Positions 19,244 to 29,412 of a DNA stretch of 64,000 bases are shown here, piece by piece. The notes below the pieces were generated by a model. The model worked only from the letters and a program-made list of their open reading frames with translations. It was not told the origin of the DNA and made no database searches. Source of the stretch: Ascarosepion bandense (taxonomy: Eukaryota > Mollusca > Cephalopoda > Sepiida > Sepiidae). The translations under genes and the position numbers were made by a program. The first letter of the stretch is position 1. Every line of letters begins with the position of its first letter. The stretch lies in contig JBBBDQ010001279.1 in NCBI GenBank assembly GCA_037127315.1, positions 1,362,501 through 1,426,500 on the forward strand, written 5' to 3'.

Positions 19244-20124
19244 GTTTAAAGCTAAAATTGCTGACAATCAATGGAATACTGATAGAAAGTCCAAATAAGG
19301 CACGTACATGTTACCTTCAGAATCCCGACTCCATAAGCTGATTTTTTTTCGGACTCTCTTCAGCCAATTTTCTGTTAATATTTTCAATTTTTTTTTTAAT
19401 AAAATGTTTTTATGTTCATTTTGTTTGGCTTTATGCGTATTTCATGTTTTGGCACTTGTTGCCTGTCATATGTTAAAAAAAAGACAATGACAGTCAACAG
19501 GAGATGTTTGAAAGTGTTTTCAAGATATTTCTCTTCTCCGTGTAAATAATCCGAGCTGCATATTCTTAGGTAGAATCCGATAATTATGCCGGAATTTATT
19601 TTGTTTTATAATGGGAATAGAAATTTATAAGTTCGTTTTTGTTGCCAAACATAGCGTCTTCCAGCAGCCACCCTCTTGACTTAGAGGAACACTACCTCCT
19701 CAAGGCACTTGATGTCCACCTCCATTTTGAGTCTGAAATGTTCGTATTAAAGATTTGGGCGCGAATGCCAAGCAGTACAGCATGCCGTTTCCAAATTTTG
19801 ATGGAGTAAATTGCATTACGGTGGCTAACTTACTTTACTATATAATGCTGTCAACAAAATAAAAAACAAAGCACATGCGCGAAATTAAAAAAAATAACAA
19901 TTTAGCCATCGCACTCTGTATAAAATATCCATTTTCTCTCTCTCTCTCTTTCTTACAAACACACAAACACATACACACACACAAGCAGTGGCTGCCTGTA
20001 TGAAAACACATGAAACTTTTAATTATTCATTGTGAATAAAAGAGTAGCGAACAAGATTTGAGTTAAATGGAGATAACTAAATCTGGAAGCGGAATGCCTC
20101 ATGGAACGAGAACAATTTACCCCA
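19244..20124. other. Unannotated stretch
   Basis: No repeat partner or protein family was recognised. It contains short CT and CA tracts at 19935-19980. Confidence 0.35.
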
Positions 20125-20250
20125 GTGATTGAAATAAAGGGTTCACTTCAAAATTCCAGTCACCGGAAGGTGGTTGGAGCATACAACGGCCGAAACGTTG
20201 TGAATATGACAATAAAGATGAAGACAACAATCCGAACATTGTAAATAATA
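20125..20250 (+). mobile_element. Terminal-repeat-like element H8 with hammerhead-like pairing, copy 1
   Basis: This matches 26577-26670 and 62705-62850. The core is GGCC/GG-type stem II around GGAGCATACAAC followed by GGCCGAAACGTT. Downstream is GATGAAGACAACAATCCGAA, in which GAC and the CC/GTCC partners could pair. In this copy CUGA is mutated to CCGGAAGG. It is likely a PLE terminal relic. Confidence 0.5.
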
Positions 20251-20279
20251 TTTCCTATTTGTTCACTTTTTTAAAACAC

Positions 20280-21790
20280 CCACAAAATTTAAATAATGAA
20301 GCCCCGAATAACAATGTAAAAAAAGAAAAAGTTTGTAGCCCCAAATAACATTGACCCAAAAGAAGAAAAAAAAAATGAAGCCCCAAATATATTAACAAAA
20401 GAAATATCCTTGAAAAAAAGAAGACTAAAAATAAATCCCCAAGTATCATTGACAAAAAAAAACAAAAACAAAAAAAAAACGAACCCCTAAATATGCTTGA
20501 TGAAAAAGAAAAAGAAAAATATAGTCTAAATATGCTTGTCAAAAGAATATATAAAATGAAGCTCAAACAATCCTTGACAAAAAAGACAAAATAATGTAGC
20601 TCCAAATATCCTGGTCCTCCCCCAAAAAAAATGAATCGCCAAATGTCCTTGTCAAAAAAAAAAAAAAGAAAAAAGAGGGAAGAAATGAAACCCTAACTCT
20701 TCTTGAGAAAAAAGAAATATATGAAGCCCAATTATCCTTACAAAAAAAAAAAATAATGAACCCGTAAATACTCTTGGCAAAAGAAGAAAAAAATGAAGCC
20801 CTAAATATTATTGACAAAAGAAAAAAAATTGAAGCCGAAATATAGAAAAAAAATAGAAGCCCTAAGTATTCTTGACAGAAGAAAATAGAATAAAGCCCCA
20901 AATATCCTTGACAAAAGAGACAAAATCATGAAGCCCCAAATATCCTTGACAAAAGAGACAGTCATGAAGCCCCAAATATCCTTGACAAAAGAGACAAAAT
21001 CATGAAGCCCCAAATATCCTTGACAAAAGAGACAGAGTCATGAAGCCCGAAATATCCTTGACAAAAGAGATAAAATCCTGAAGCCCCAAATATCCTTGAC
21101 AAAAGAGACAAAGTCATGAAGCCCCAAACATCCTTTGACAAAAGAGACAAAATCATGAAGCCCCAAATATCCTTGACAAAACAGACAAAATCATGAAGCC
21201 CCAAATATCCTTGACAAAAGAGACAAAGTCATGAAGCCCCAAACATCCTTGACAAAAGAGACAAAATCATGAAGCCCCAAATAAATCCTTGACAAAAGAG
21301 ACAAAATCATGAAGCCCCAAATATCCTTGACAAAAGAGACAAAATCATGAAGCCCCAAATATCCTTGACAAAAGAGACAAAGTCATGAAGCCCCAAATAT
21401 CCTTGACAAAAGAGACAAAATCATGAAGCCCCAAATATCCTTGACAAAAGAAACAAAATCATGAAGCCCCAAATATCCTTGACAAAACAGACAAAGTCAT
21501 GAAGCCCCAAATATCCTTGACAAAAGAAACAAAATCATGAAGCCCCAAATATCCTTGACAAAAGAGACAAAATCATGAAGCCCCAAATATCCTTGACAAA
21601 ACAAAGTCATGAAGCCCCAAATATCCTTGACAAAAGAGACAAAATCATGAAGCCCCAAATAGCCTTGACAAAAGAGACAAAATCATGAAGCCCCAAATAT
21701 CCTTGAGAAAAAAGGAAAATAAACAAAACCCCAAATAAACTAAACAAAAAAGGAAAAGAAAAAAATGAAACCCTAAATATTTTAAAAAAG
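20280..21790. repeat. 38-bp minisatellite
   Basis: The consensus unit is TCCTTGACAAAAGAGACAAA followed by ATCATGAAGCCCCAAATA. Units at 20880-21720 (about 20) are nearly identical. Units at 20280-20880 and 21720-21790 are strongly diverged with A-tract expansions. Because 38 is not a multiple of 3, all frames repeat every 38 codons, which explains the hydrophobic repetitive ORFs on the minus strand. It is not coding. Confidence 0.95.
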
Positions 21791-22112
21791 CTAGATGCAC
21801 CAACCACATGGCTTCCATGTCTAAATCAAGTTTTTGTCATTTGAGATTTTAAACTGGATGCTAAATTCCTTAATCTTTAAGAAGTGGATAATCTTTTTCC
21901 TTTTGTCTTCCCCAGCGGATTTAACAGTCATCATCGGTATATAATTAAAAAATATATGGCAATTTTTTCATAAATCTCTTTACATGAAAACTGTGTTGCT
22001 AATCCTCTTTGGGAATGCTAATAAGAGTATATTTATCATACATAAGACTGACCATTTAAAAAATTACCAGAGTGAATCAAGCAGCGCTTTCACACAAACA
22101 TACTTATATATA

Positions 22113-22890
22113 CAGGGTGCGATGGATAAATTGTATTGTATAGTAGGGTCAGTTGGGCATTATCTGTGAGAAAAAGAGCACCATCCCGCAATTCACTCGG
22201 CCAGAAATTTAAAACGACATCATGTACTACTTGGAATTCGTACCGGAAGCTCTAATAAAGTGTTTGGTTATCAATTTGAGGACAGTGCAAGTGATTCGGA
22301 AAGAGTTGGTTGAGTCTAATGGTGATTAGGAAGGTGTTCGGAGTGATCACTAGTGATGGCGCTGTTATGCCACTATTCATCTTCCCACAAGACCTCAGAT
22401 TCAATATGGAAGCCTAAATAAAAACATTGAGGAGGTATTGCTGCCCTAGGTCAAGAGGGTGGCTGCTGGTAAAACCTATGTCTGGCAATAGGACACTGCA
22501 TCATACCACACAAGAAAGAGAACCGAATTATGGCTGTCAGACAATTTCTGGGACCACGTCAATCCTGACTGGTTACCTGACTCCCCAGACTGCAACCCCC
22601 TTGATTATTATTTGTGGGGGGTGCAGTTGAGTGAGAGACCAGCAAAACTTCTTGTAATACCAAAGATGATTATGACAGCATTCACCAACTTAAACAAGAA
22701 GACCGTCCAAAAGAGATACAGGAGTTTCCGAAGTCGTCTGGAGGCCGTTATTGAAGCCAATGGCGATTTTATAGAATAAATTTACTCTTTAGTATTTCAA
22801 GATATATTTGTGTAATTTTGCTAAATATATCTGTTAAAATGAGATGTCATTATTGCGTAATTTAGACGACAATTCATTCATCGCACCCTG
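22113..22890 (+). mobile_element. Mariner/maT-like transposon, internally deleted
   Basis: TIRs are CAGGGTGCGATGGATAAATT at 22113 and the complement (ATTCATTCATCGCACCCTG) ending at 22890; TA precedes the left end but not the right. The coding relic includes the SPDCNPLDYYLWG type block with the third catalytic Asp, and near the end FRSRLEAVIEANGDFIE then stop. At 778 bp with stops and frameshifts it lacks most of the DDE domain. A truncated sister is at 54713-55462. Confidence 0.85.
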
Positions 22891-23240
22891 GACAACGTAA
22901 TGTTTTACAAATTTCTATTATGGTGTCCCGCCCTTTCTTAGTTATTTAGTTAGCACGACCCTCACGCCCTGCCAATGCATAATAATGGACTATTCCGTTT
23001 TTATCGAGCCATGCCTCTTCAAGAATCAGTTAAACCTTTTTAACTTACCTTTAAAAGTAAGGAATTATCAGATCACATGAAACATTATATAAAAAACGAG
23101 AGCCCAACACCTTGTCAATAATTTTTAATGAAATTTTATATGCAAGTTTCGTTAAAAATGACGGACTATTTCCGCTCTCACACCCCGATTGAGCACTATG
23201 GAGGAACGGCAAATTTTGAAAAAACAGCATCTACTCACGC
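22891..23240. other. Unannotated stretch
   Basis: Nothing recognised. Confidence 0.35.
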
Positions 23241-23244
23241 ATCT

Positions 23245-23455
23245 ACCCATTGTTCATTCAGTAATGAATTTAAACACTCTCGGCTACTTGCATGTGTTTA
23301 CATTGTATATAACACGCTAAAGTCCGCCTTCCTCTACCGAGAGATAAAATCGCCGACTGATGTCAATTCGGTCGGGTTTCAATCCTGCTAGAAGCAATCG
23401 GATGTCTAATCGTACCGATGAATTGCGAAACAGATCTGTCTGCGGATGACTATAT
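23245..23455 (+). mobile_element. Hammerhead-bearing SINE B, copy 3
   Basis: This aligns with 13100-13315. It has CAATTCGGTCGGGTTTCAAT (B-box-like). The hammerhead relic is CGTACCGATGAATTGCGAAA with intact stem III and GTC (CAGATCTGTC) and stem I 3' strand TGCGG. CUGAUGA is mutated to CCGAUGA and stem II is lost. A short TA tract follows. Confidence 0.7.
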
Positions 23456-23489
23456 ATATGTAGAGACCAACAAACACGCACATTCATAC

Positions 23490-23737
23490 ACTTTACCATC
23501 CAAATGTTTTCTCATACATAAATTCAACAGAATTGTCCATTTTTTATACGCGTATTATTACGCACACATAAACATACAAGCGTTTCTATATATACATGCA
23601 CGTACAAAATATTTCACGCAGATACATTTGAAAATAATTATCTATTGCTTTAATACACGTGACACATCTCTGACAATAAGAATAACCCCAAACAACAATC
23701 TAGTATATTGTCTCTTAAAAATTTTTTCATGTTTACC

Positions 23738-23740
<3 letters not shown>
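23490..23740 (+). repeat. Dispersed repeat H, copy 1
   Basis: This matches 24340-24610 (+) and 34560-34890 (-). Blocks are CGCGTATTA, ACGCACACAT, TCTATTGCTTTAATACACGT and TCTGAC(C)AATAAGAAT. It is cut at its right end by a TA tract and SINE B copy 4. It is probably a PLE terminal repeat, since the other copies end in hammerhead-like sequence. Confidence 0.6.

Positions 23741-23784
<44 letters not shown>
23741..23784. repeat. (TA)n microsatellite
   Basis: A pure TA tract between repeat H and the cleavage-side end of SINE B copy 4. Confidence 0.95.
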
Positions 23785-23787
<3 letters not shown>

Positions 23788-23910
23788 ATCCGCAGACAGA
23801 TCTGTTTCGCTGTATCACAGGTCATCAGTACGGTTAGACTCCGATTGCTTTTAACCCAGAATTGAAACCCGACTGAATTGGCGTCAGTCGGCGATTCTAT
23901 ATATTATAAA
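23785..23910 (-). mobile_element. Hammerhead-bearing SINE B, copy 4
   Basis: The minus strand runs CCGACTGACGCCAATTCAGT, then a B-box-like GGGTTTCAATTCTGG, then a near-complete hammerhead at 23790-23833 (CCGUA, CUGAUGA, CUGU-GAU-ACAG, GAAAC, AGAUCUGUC, UGCGG). Only the first stem II pair (C-C) is broken. It could still fold. Confidence 0.75.
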
Positions 23911-23947
23911 TTATATTTTAGAACATGCACATAATTTTTTTTTATAT

Positions 23948-24173
23948 ATCCACTAGTACATTTGTTTCGACATTGAAACTTCAATGTCTCATCAGGCGAT
24001 GTGGATAGGAATGAGAAGCCTCTTTTTGTATATTTGGTCAGTTGTTCATATTCATATTCTAAAATATATTTTATAATAAATATTCACAGATCTATATATT
24101 ATATATCGAGCACTGTTTTAAATTAATGTTTTGGACGTTGTTAAAATTCTTTCTTCGTTCTGTATTCACTCGG
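23948..24173 (-). mobile_element. PLE-type terminal repeat: repeat P plus hammerhead
   Basis: On the minus strand, repeat P (24173-24080) leads into a hammerhead at 24006-23948. The hammerhead has AUCCAC/GUGGAU outer stem I, CUGAUGA (23989-23995), a nine-pair stem II GACAUUGAA/UUCAAUGUC, GAAAC, loop AAAU and GUA. The five and three bases between stem I and the core do not pair, so activity is uncertain. Confidence 0.65.
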
Positions 24174-24195
24174 ATATATATATATGGTAAATATA

Positions 24196-24320
24196 TAGTC
24201 ATCCACAGACAGATCTGTTTGTCTGTATTACAACTCATCAGCACGGTTATATATACGATTGCTTTTACCCAGGATTGAAGCCAGACTGAATTGGCGTCAG
24301 TCAACGATTCTACCTCTATG
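24196..24320 (-). mobile_element. Hammerhead-bearing SINE B, copy 5
   Basis: The minus strand carries GACTGACGCCAATTCAGTCT, CTTCAATCCTGGG and a decayed hammerhead: CUGAUGAG is intact but GAAAC has become CAAAC, and a TATATA run replaces part of the linker. It is inactive by inspection. Confidence 0.65.
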
Positions 24321-24339
24321 TGTCCCACACATATATTTT

Positions 24340-24610
24340 AAAACGTGTCTATAGTTTTAATATACTTTACACGCGTATTAATACGCACACATGTAAGCAG
24401 ACAAATGTTTCTATACATTCAAAAATACTCCACATAAAAATAATCATCTATTGCTTGAATACACGTCACACATATCTGACCAATAAGAATGAACCACAAA
24501 CAACATTCCAGTATACTGTCTCTTTTAACTCGAAATTTTTTCATCTTTAACTTGATCTCTGAAGAAGGTTTAATAAAAGTGAGACATATTTCCTATTTTG
24601 TTCTTTATTC
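24340..24610 (+). repeat. Dispersed repeat H, copy 2
   Basis: The longest plus-strand copy, ending in GATCTCTGAAGAAGG and GTGAGACAT. This corresponds to the hammerhead-like end of the minus-strand copy at 34604-34639, but the core is mutated. Confidence 0.6.
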
Positions 24611-24636
24611 TGTTGGATTCTGATCCATATATTCAA

Positions 24637-24693
24637 CTCACACACACACACACACACACACACACGTGTGTGTGTGTGTGTGTGCGTGCGCAC
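24637..24693. repeat. (CA)n(TG)n self-complementary microsatellite
   Basis: A CA tract meets a TG tract at ACACGTGTG, so the ~55 bases can form a long hairpin. Confidence 0.95.
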
Positions 24694-24699
24694 GTGATA

Positions 24700-25260
24700 G
24701 ACATGTCAGATCTTGTTTGTTAAGGTAAATCTATAAATGCCTGTATATTTTGCACACATGAAAACTATTCGATTAAAAAGGGCAGAAGTGAATTGCCCGC
24801 GTGACGTCATCTTTTGCCGTTTCTCAATTCCACAAAGAATTATGATGGCTTCGATACTCCCTTTTCCAACCAGAAAAAAAGGATCACTCACTTCTGGACG
24901 CCTTAGAAGCTATGACTCATACAAGCCTTTCGAAAATAGTCTTCTTGTCAATAGACTTACTTGTGGCTGTAAACAGGTCTTACGGATCAATACAAACAGT
25001 ATCAAATCATTACAGTCACTGACACCCAAGATAATAAAAATATCTTGATTTTTTTCTTTCACAGAGGCAGTTGCCTCTGCGTTTTGTACGTTATTATATG
25101 AGTGTATACGCGCACACACATACATACATACATGCATACATACACACAGACACATATATACATTTCAATGTATACTTGGGCAGCAACCTTTCTTTCAACA
25201 TCTTTCATTAAATACGACTGACAAAGATTTTTTAAAGTTTTAACTGCATCCCAACATTAT

Positions 25261-25261
<1 letters not shown>
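24700..25261. other. Unannotated stretch with a CRE-like palindrome
   Basis: TGACGTCA at about 24802 is the only site noted. No element or exon is recognised. Part of a PLE terminal repeat is possible, since the same palindrome follows the PLE at 17505. Confidence 0.3.
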
Positions 25262-25301
<40 letters not shown>

Positions 25302-25314
25302 GTTTGAACAGGCT

Positions 25315-25371
<57 letters not shown>

Positions 25372-25382
25372 TTGAACAGGCT

Positions 25383-25446
<64 letters not shown>
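25262..25446. repeat. (GATA)n array with GTTTGAACAGGCTTA interruptions
   Basis: Three GATA blocks are separated by two copies of the same interruption, so a ~60-100 bp higher unit duplicated. A related interruption (TGAACAGG) occurs in the 57500-57690 array. Confidence 0.95.
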
Positions 25447-25447
<1 letters not shown>

Positions 25448-25499
25448 GTTACAACGGTTCCAACGAGAGAAAAGTATATTTTAAATAAAAAATGACACC

Positions 25500-25720
25500 G
25501 CAAATGTTTTTGGTTATAAAGTAGATTTTTTTTTTTTGTTTTTATAAAATATATTGTATGTTATTTTTTATATTTTGCTACACGTGTTTCTGTTCTCGCG
25601 ACCTTCATCGGGCAAACAATAGTTGCTTCCACATTATTCCTTTTGATAATATGCGGAAAACAACCACCCTTTGCCTGATGAAGGTTGAAATGTTTTAGTC
25701 CGAATCAAATTAAATTATAT
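25500..25720 (-). ncRNA. Decayed hammerhead (25574-25616) and second fragment
   Basis: The minus strand at 25616-25574 reads UUUGC, CCGAUGA, AGGUCGCGAGAACA, GAAA, CACGUG, UA, GCAAA. Stem I (5 perfect pairs), stem III and the GUA site are intact; CUGAUGA has one change and stem II has mismatches. A plus-strand relative at 25670-25695 has CTGATGAAGG but lost the rest. A degenerate sister with the same flank is at 31173-31265. Confidence 0.5.
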
Positions 25721-25753
25721 AAATAAACAATTAAAAAATAGCATCCCAGTATT

Positions 25754-25756
<3 letters not shown>

Positions 25757-25791
<35 letters not shown>
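25757..25791. repeat. (TA)n microsatellite
   Basis: A pure TA tract. Confidence 0.95.
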
Positions 25792-25792
<1 letters not shown>

Positions 25793-25855
25793 CTACCATG
25801 AACAACGCGAACGCCAAAAATTGAAATCTCAGAATGGTCAATTCATAATATGCAC

Positions 25856-25905
25856 TTGATGATTGCTTAGTGCATGAAACTCCGAATGATGCTATAGACA
25901 TAAGA
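25856..25905 (+). ncRNA. Decayed hammerhead, relative of 14693-14735
   Basis: TTGATGATTGC, TTAG, TGCATGAAACTCCGA then ATG in place of GUC. The core C and the cleavage triplet are both mutated, so it is inactive. Confidence 0.55.
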
Positions 25906-26033
25906 TATGTATATTTATTAATATATACTTAACAGCCTTTTTATATTACATTGAGCACTGTTCTATTAAGACCAAAATATATTTATATATGTGCGTGTAC
26001 TTGCGTATATATGCATATTTATTGATATTCATA

Positions 26034-26440
26034 TGTTCGGTTCATGGTATCCTCAGCATCCTTCTGTAGAACGACATTTCTGTTGCTTCGAGTCTTTCCT
26101 TCATCTTTGAGGAGATTGTCCACCGTTCTCTGCCATATAGGAGGACAGATATCAGATAACAGTCCAATACTGTTTTCTTTGTTTCCAACAAAATTTTCCT
26201 GTCTCTCAATACTCTACTCAACGTTTGGTACGCGTCTTAGTCATGCCAATACGCCTTCGGATCCTTGTGTCGCACTTTCCGTCCTCTGTTAGAACAATTC
26301 CCGGGTACTTATCCAAAGTTGTAATTAACATTTTGGGCTTCAGTTTTTGCTCATGACCATGCAGTCAGTTTTCGTGTAGTTTATGCTTAGTCCTTTCTTC
26401 TTGCCTTCCTTCGCTACCTTCTTTAGGATCACATGCTGCA
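26034..26440 (-). pseudogene. RTE-like LINE, degenerate RT C-terminal fragment
   Basis: This aligns on the minus strand with 5930-6560 (GGTATCCTCAGCATCCTTCT, GTTTCTTTG, TGCCAATACGCCTTCGGATC on the plus strand). Frame is broken. It starts mid-ORF, so both ends are truncated. Confidence 0.75.
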
Positions 26441-26519
26441 TTTACAGTATTTACATCATTCAAACTGTTTTTCTCAATTTTATTGACGTATTAATGACGT
26501 TTTGACTGTTATATGCTCC

Positions 26520-26672
26520 GGCCTTCTCTAGGTGCTCCTGATGATGAGGACAACAGTCCGAATGATGTAAATCATAAAAATCACCTGAAGATGGCCGAAG
26601 CGTACAATGGCCGAAACGTCGTCAATATAGCTATTAAGATGAGGGCAACAGTCCAAAATGTAAATAATGTAA
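26520..26672 (+). mobile_element. Element H8 copy 2 with two hammerhead-like motifs
   Basis: 26526-26560 has CTGATGA, GGAC-AACA-GTCC, GAAT. 26585-26623 has CTGAAGA, T, GGCC...GGCC, GAAAC, GTCGTC. The second motif keeps stem II, GAAA and GUC, and differs from consensus at one core base; stem I is not evident. Confidence 0.5.
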
Positions 26673-26673
26673 A

Positions 26674-26935
26674 AAAGGAATGCGTATAGTTAAGATCAGA
26701 TGGAAACAGTTGAAATTCCTAGGACATATGAGAATAGAGGGGTTAGAGAATTTGACACTCTCAGAACATAGAAGACAAGAGGTGCTCAGCGAATCTGTGT
26801 GTTGCCTAATTTGTGTAAATGGGTGGCAGAACAAGAAATAGGAGGGGTAACAAGGAGACAAACATTGACTAGAGCTACAAAGGATAGGAGGTTGTGGAGA
26901 GCTATGCTCAACCTACATAACGAGTTTGTGTAAAT
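26674..26935 (+). pseudogene. RTE-like LINE 3' end
   Basis: The plus strand reads VKIRWKQLKFLGHM, IEGLENLTLSE and, after a frameshift, RATKDRRLWRAM, which matches the C-terminal end of the RTE ORF at 5811-6000. It runs into tandem copies of its own 3' end. Confidence 0.75.
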
Positions 26936-27540
26936 AGATAGCAAAGTGAGGACTAGGTGGGATTGTAAGGGGCCAAATATTGCTTAGAGCTACAGCGGAT
27001 CGGAAGTTGGGGAGAGCCATGATCAACCTATGGGTTTGAGTGGGATTTTCAGGGGACAGACATTGCTTAGAGCTACATATAGGAAGATGGGGAGAGCCAT
27101 GGTCAACCTACTTAACGAGTTAGTGTAAATCGATAGCAAAGTGAGGACTGGGTAGGATTGTAAGAGGCTTAACATTGTTTAGGGCTACAACGGATAGGAA
27201 GTTGGGGAGAGCCATGATCAACTTAACGAGTTTGAGTGGGATTGTAAGGGACAGGCATTGCTTAAAGCTACAACGGATAGGAAGTTGGGGAGAGCTATGA
27301 TCAATCTACTTAACGATTTTGTGTAAATCGATAGCAAAGTGAGGTCTGAGTAGGATTGTAAGGGGTCAAACGTTGCTTAGAGCTACAACGGATAGGAAGT
27401 TGGGGAGAGCCATGATCAATCTACTTAACGAGTTTGAGTGGGTTTGTGAGGGAACAGATATTGCTTAGAGCTACAGTGGATAGGAAGTTGTGGACGTCCA
27501 TGAATGCCTTGAAGAAACACGGCACATGAAAGAAGATGGG
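26874..27540 (+). repeat. Tandem array built from the RTE 3' coding end
   Basis: Seven repeats of the GGATAGGAAGTTGGGGAGAG block start near 26874, 26990, 27072, 27184, 27269, 27381 and 27470. Spacings alternate long and short (116, 82, 112, 85, 112, 89). Long units hold an extra ~27 bases (ATCGATAGCAAAGTGAGG). The last unit ends with the true LINE terminus (GGCACATGAAAGAAG). It is a nascent dimeric satellite. Confidence 0.85.
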
Positions 27541-27599
27541 GCTCGATTTACCATATTTGTTTCTGTCTGGTAGCTAAACCAAACTTATCGGTTAGATAA

Positions 27600-27882
27600 G
27601 GTTAAATTGATAGCTTGTCTCTCGAATGTCTTCGACTTTGTTGTTAACTGGAGCAAGGAATGGCTTTTTAATTTTAACACCTCCAAAACGAAATTGCTCA
27701 CTATCAATCATTTGAAAAACCTTTTTCTTCTTTCCATGAGCATGGCTCATGATAACCACCAGGACAGTGACTCCTCGCGACTTCTTGGACTAACATTTTC
27801 CGCTGACATGAAGTGGGATTATTTTATTGAATCAATTATTACGTCTTCTGTTAGGAAAATTGTTAAACAATTTTTTGTTGGC
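27600..27882 (+). pseudogene. Jockey/CR1-like LINE RT fragment
   Basis: ORF 27607-27888 contains WSKEWLFNFNTSKTKLL (post-active-site RT region) and RLLGLTFSADMKWDYFI, matching LGLTLSADLKWNDYI in the copy at 38410-39018. Both ends are truncated. It abuts a PLE on the right. Confidence 0.8.
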
Positions 27883-27976
27883 TCTTAAATGAAGATATTA
27901 ACAAATTTCATACTATACTTACACCCGAAAATCAAATTCACACAAGAATATAATTTTCCCTAATTACCATTTTTAG

Positions 27977-28282
27977 GATGTGCGTTGTGGTGCAGTGGAT
28001 ATCGGCTCGGAACGAGAAATCGGGGAGCCGAGTTCGAATTCCAGTTGAATCCGTTGTATTCACTTACGCGCAAATACCCTTGGGAAAGGTATTAATCCGT
28101 CTCTTCCTTCCAGTTATGGGTTAAATAACAGGACAGATTGGGTTCTATAGCCTTGGCTGGCAACCAGTCTACCGCAGAAAGCAATGGCAACCTACTGCGG
28201 GATAATCTTCTGCCCAGTCAGTCATGTCTCTTTCGAGACATGATCGCCCAAGCGTGTATCACGTATGGCACTTAACTGACTG
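27977..28282 (+). mobile_element. SINE A, full length with 11-bp target duplication
   Basis: The head has TGGTGCAGTGG (A box) and GAGTTCGAATTCC (B box), so it is tRNA-derived. The ~240-bp body contains GTTCTATAGCCTTGG, ATGGCAACCTACTGCGG and CATGTCTCTTTCGAGACATG (self-complementary), and ends CACTTAACTGACTG. ACCATTTTTAG flanks it at 27966-27976 and 28283-28293. It interrupts the PLE. The conserved central body recalls the Ceph-type domain of cephalopod SINEs, but that link is unverified. Confidence 0.9.
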
Positions 28283-28761
28283 ACCATTTTTAGACATACT
28301 CATTAGAAATAGAAACAACCACATAATCACGGATATCTACTACAAACCTACAGACACCCAGCAATATCTTCATTTTAAGAGCCATCACTCAAAAAGCTGC
28401 CTAAAATCCATCCCTTATTCCCTAGTATGTAGGTTTTGCACTCTAGTGGTCGAAAAACCCGCCTAGAAGAACTACATGAAATTCTGAAAAAAAAAACAAA
28501 AAACAAAAAAAAACGAGGCTACCCCACAACACTTATAAACAAAGGTTTTGAACTGGCAGAAAAAATACCTCTAGACGAACTTCGAAACCTAAAGAATCGC
28601 GACATCGATGATACTTTAACATATGTCTCAACATACAACAGGAACAACCCAGAATTATTTCCAGAAATTTAAAAAACTTTAGATCGACTAAACAAAAATG
28701 AAAAACATTAAAAGCGACCAAAATAATTAAGAGCAAACACCATCCAAAAAATCTGAAACAT

Positions 28762-29412
28762 ATTTTTTTTTTTTTTAATCATTTCCCCCCGAGCAAGGCA
28801 GAAACGCCACTGATGTGCAGGGGGTTACATAAATGTAAAAAGATTAACTAGAAAAGAGTGAGGAGTACAAGCTAGTTAGAAAGGAACAATAGAAAGCTGA
28901 GAAAGCAGGTGCAATGACAGATACATAGGCGGAGAGAAAATGAAGATTATACAGGGGAGGGGACAGAGCTAGAGTCCAGTGGTTAGTAGATGAGTATTAA
29001 CTTTGCATTTAAATTTCTGGAGGTTGTAGCCGTCAGGAAAGCAAGAATACGGGAGCGAGTTCCACAGGCGGGAAGTGCGAGAGAGGAAGCTGCAGGAGTA
29101 GAATTGTCGTCTGCGTTTGGCTAACCTGACTGTGAATGGGTGGGACCCAGTTGCCAGTCTGGTTGCACGGGTAAACACGTTGAGGAGGCATCAGTGACTT
29201 AAGCTCATCCGAGCAGAAGCCATGAAAGTATTTATAGAAGAGACAGAGGGAGGCCACATTCCGACGATGGGAAAGTGGCTGCAGTCGAGTCGCCAGATCA
29301 GTACCTATCACATTACAGACTCTCCTTTGGAGCTTGTTAAGAACACTGAGGAGAACGGCAGGGGCACCTGACCACAAATGGCAGCAGTACTCCATGCACG
29401 GACGGATGGTTG
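28762..29412 (-). mobile_element. Jockey/CR1-like LINE, 5'-truncated, inserted in a PLE
   Basis: A poly-T at 28762-28777 (minus poly-A) is followed by the family 3' UTR and, after stop near 28970, ORF pieces with LLTTGL, SRTSRLWNSLPYSCFP and SHRRNVASLCLFYKYFHGF. One frameshift near 29175 breaks it. It is truncated at the PCMEYCC block (~29410). PLE coding sequence resumes immediately beyond, so it inserted into the PLE. Confidence 0.88.

Noticed and set aside
20880..21720. CRISPR-like direct repeats
   Set aside because: Units are contiguous with no unique spacers, no cas genes are near, and the DNA is eukaryotic.
20255..21807. Several hydrophobic repetitive ORFs on the minus strand (GLHDFVSFVKDIWGF-type)
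   Set aside because: They are the translation of the 38-bp minisatellite. All frames repeat every 38 codons and there is no start context or conserved domain.
24558..24600. Hammerhead at the end of repeat H copy 2
   Set aside because: GAAAC is mutated to GAGAC and stem II does not pair; it is kept only as part of the repeat H entry.
25240..25503. SIYL-repeat ORF (also 35744 and 57429)
   Set aside because: Translation of GATA microsatellites.
27977..28060. Functional tRNA gene
   Set aside because: The A and B boxes are present but the anticodon stem, acceptor stem and 3' end are not, and the sequence continues into a conserved SINE body with a target duplication.
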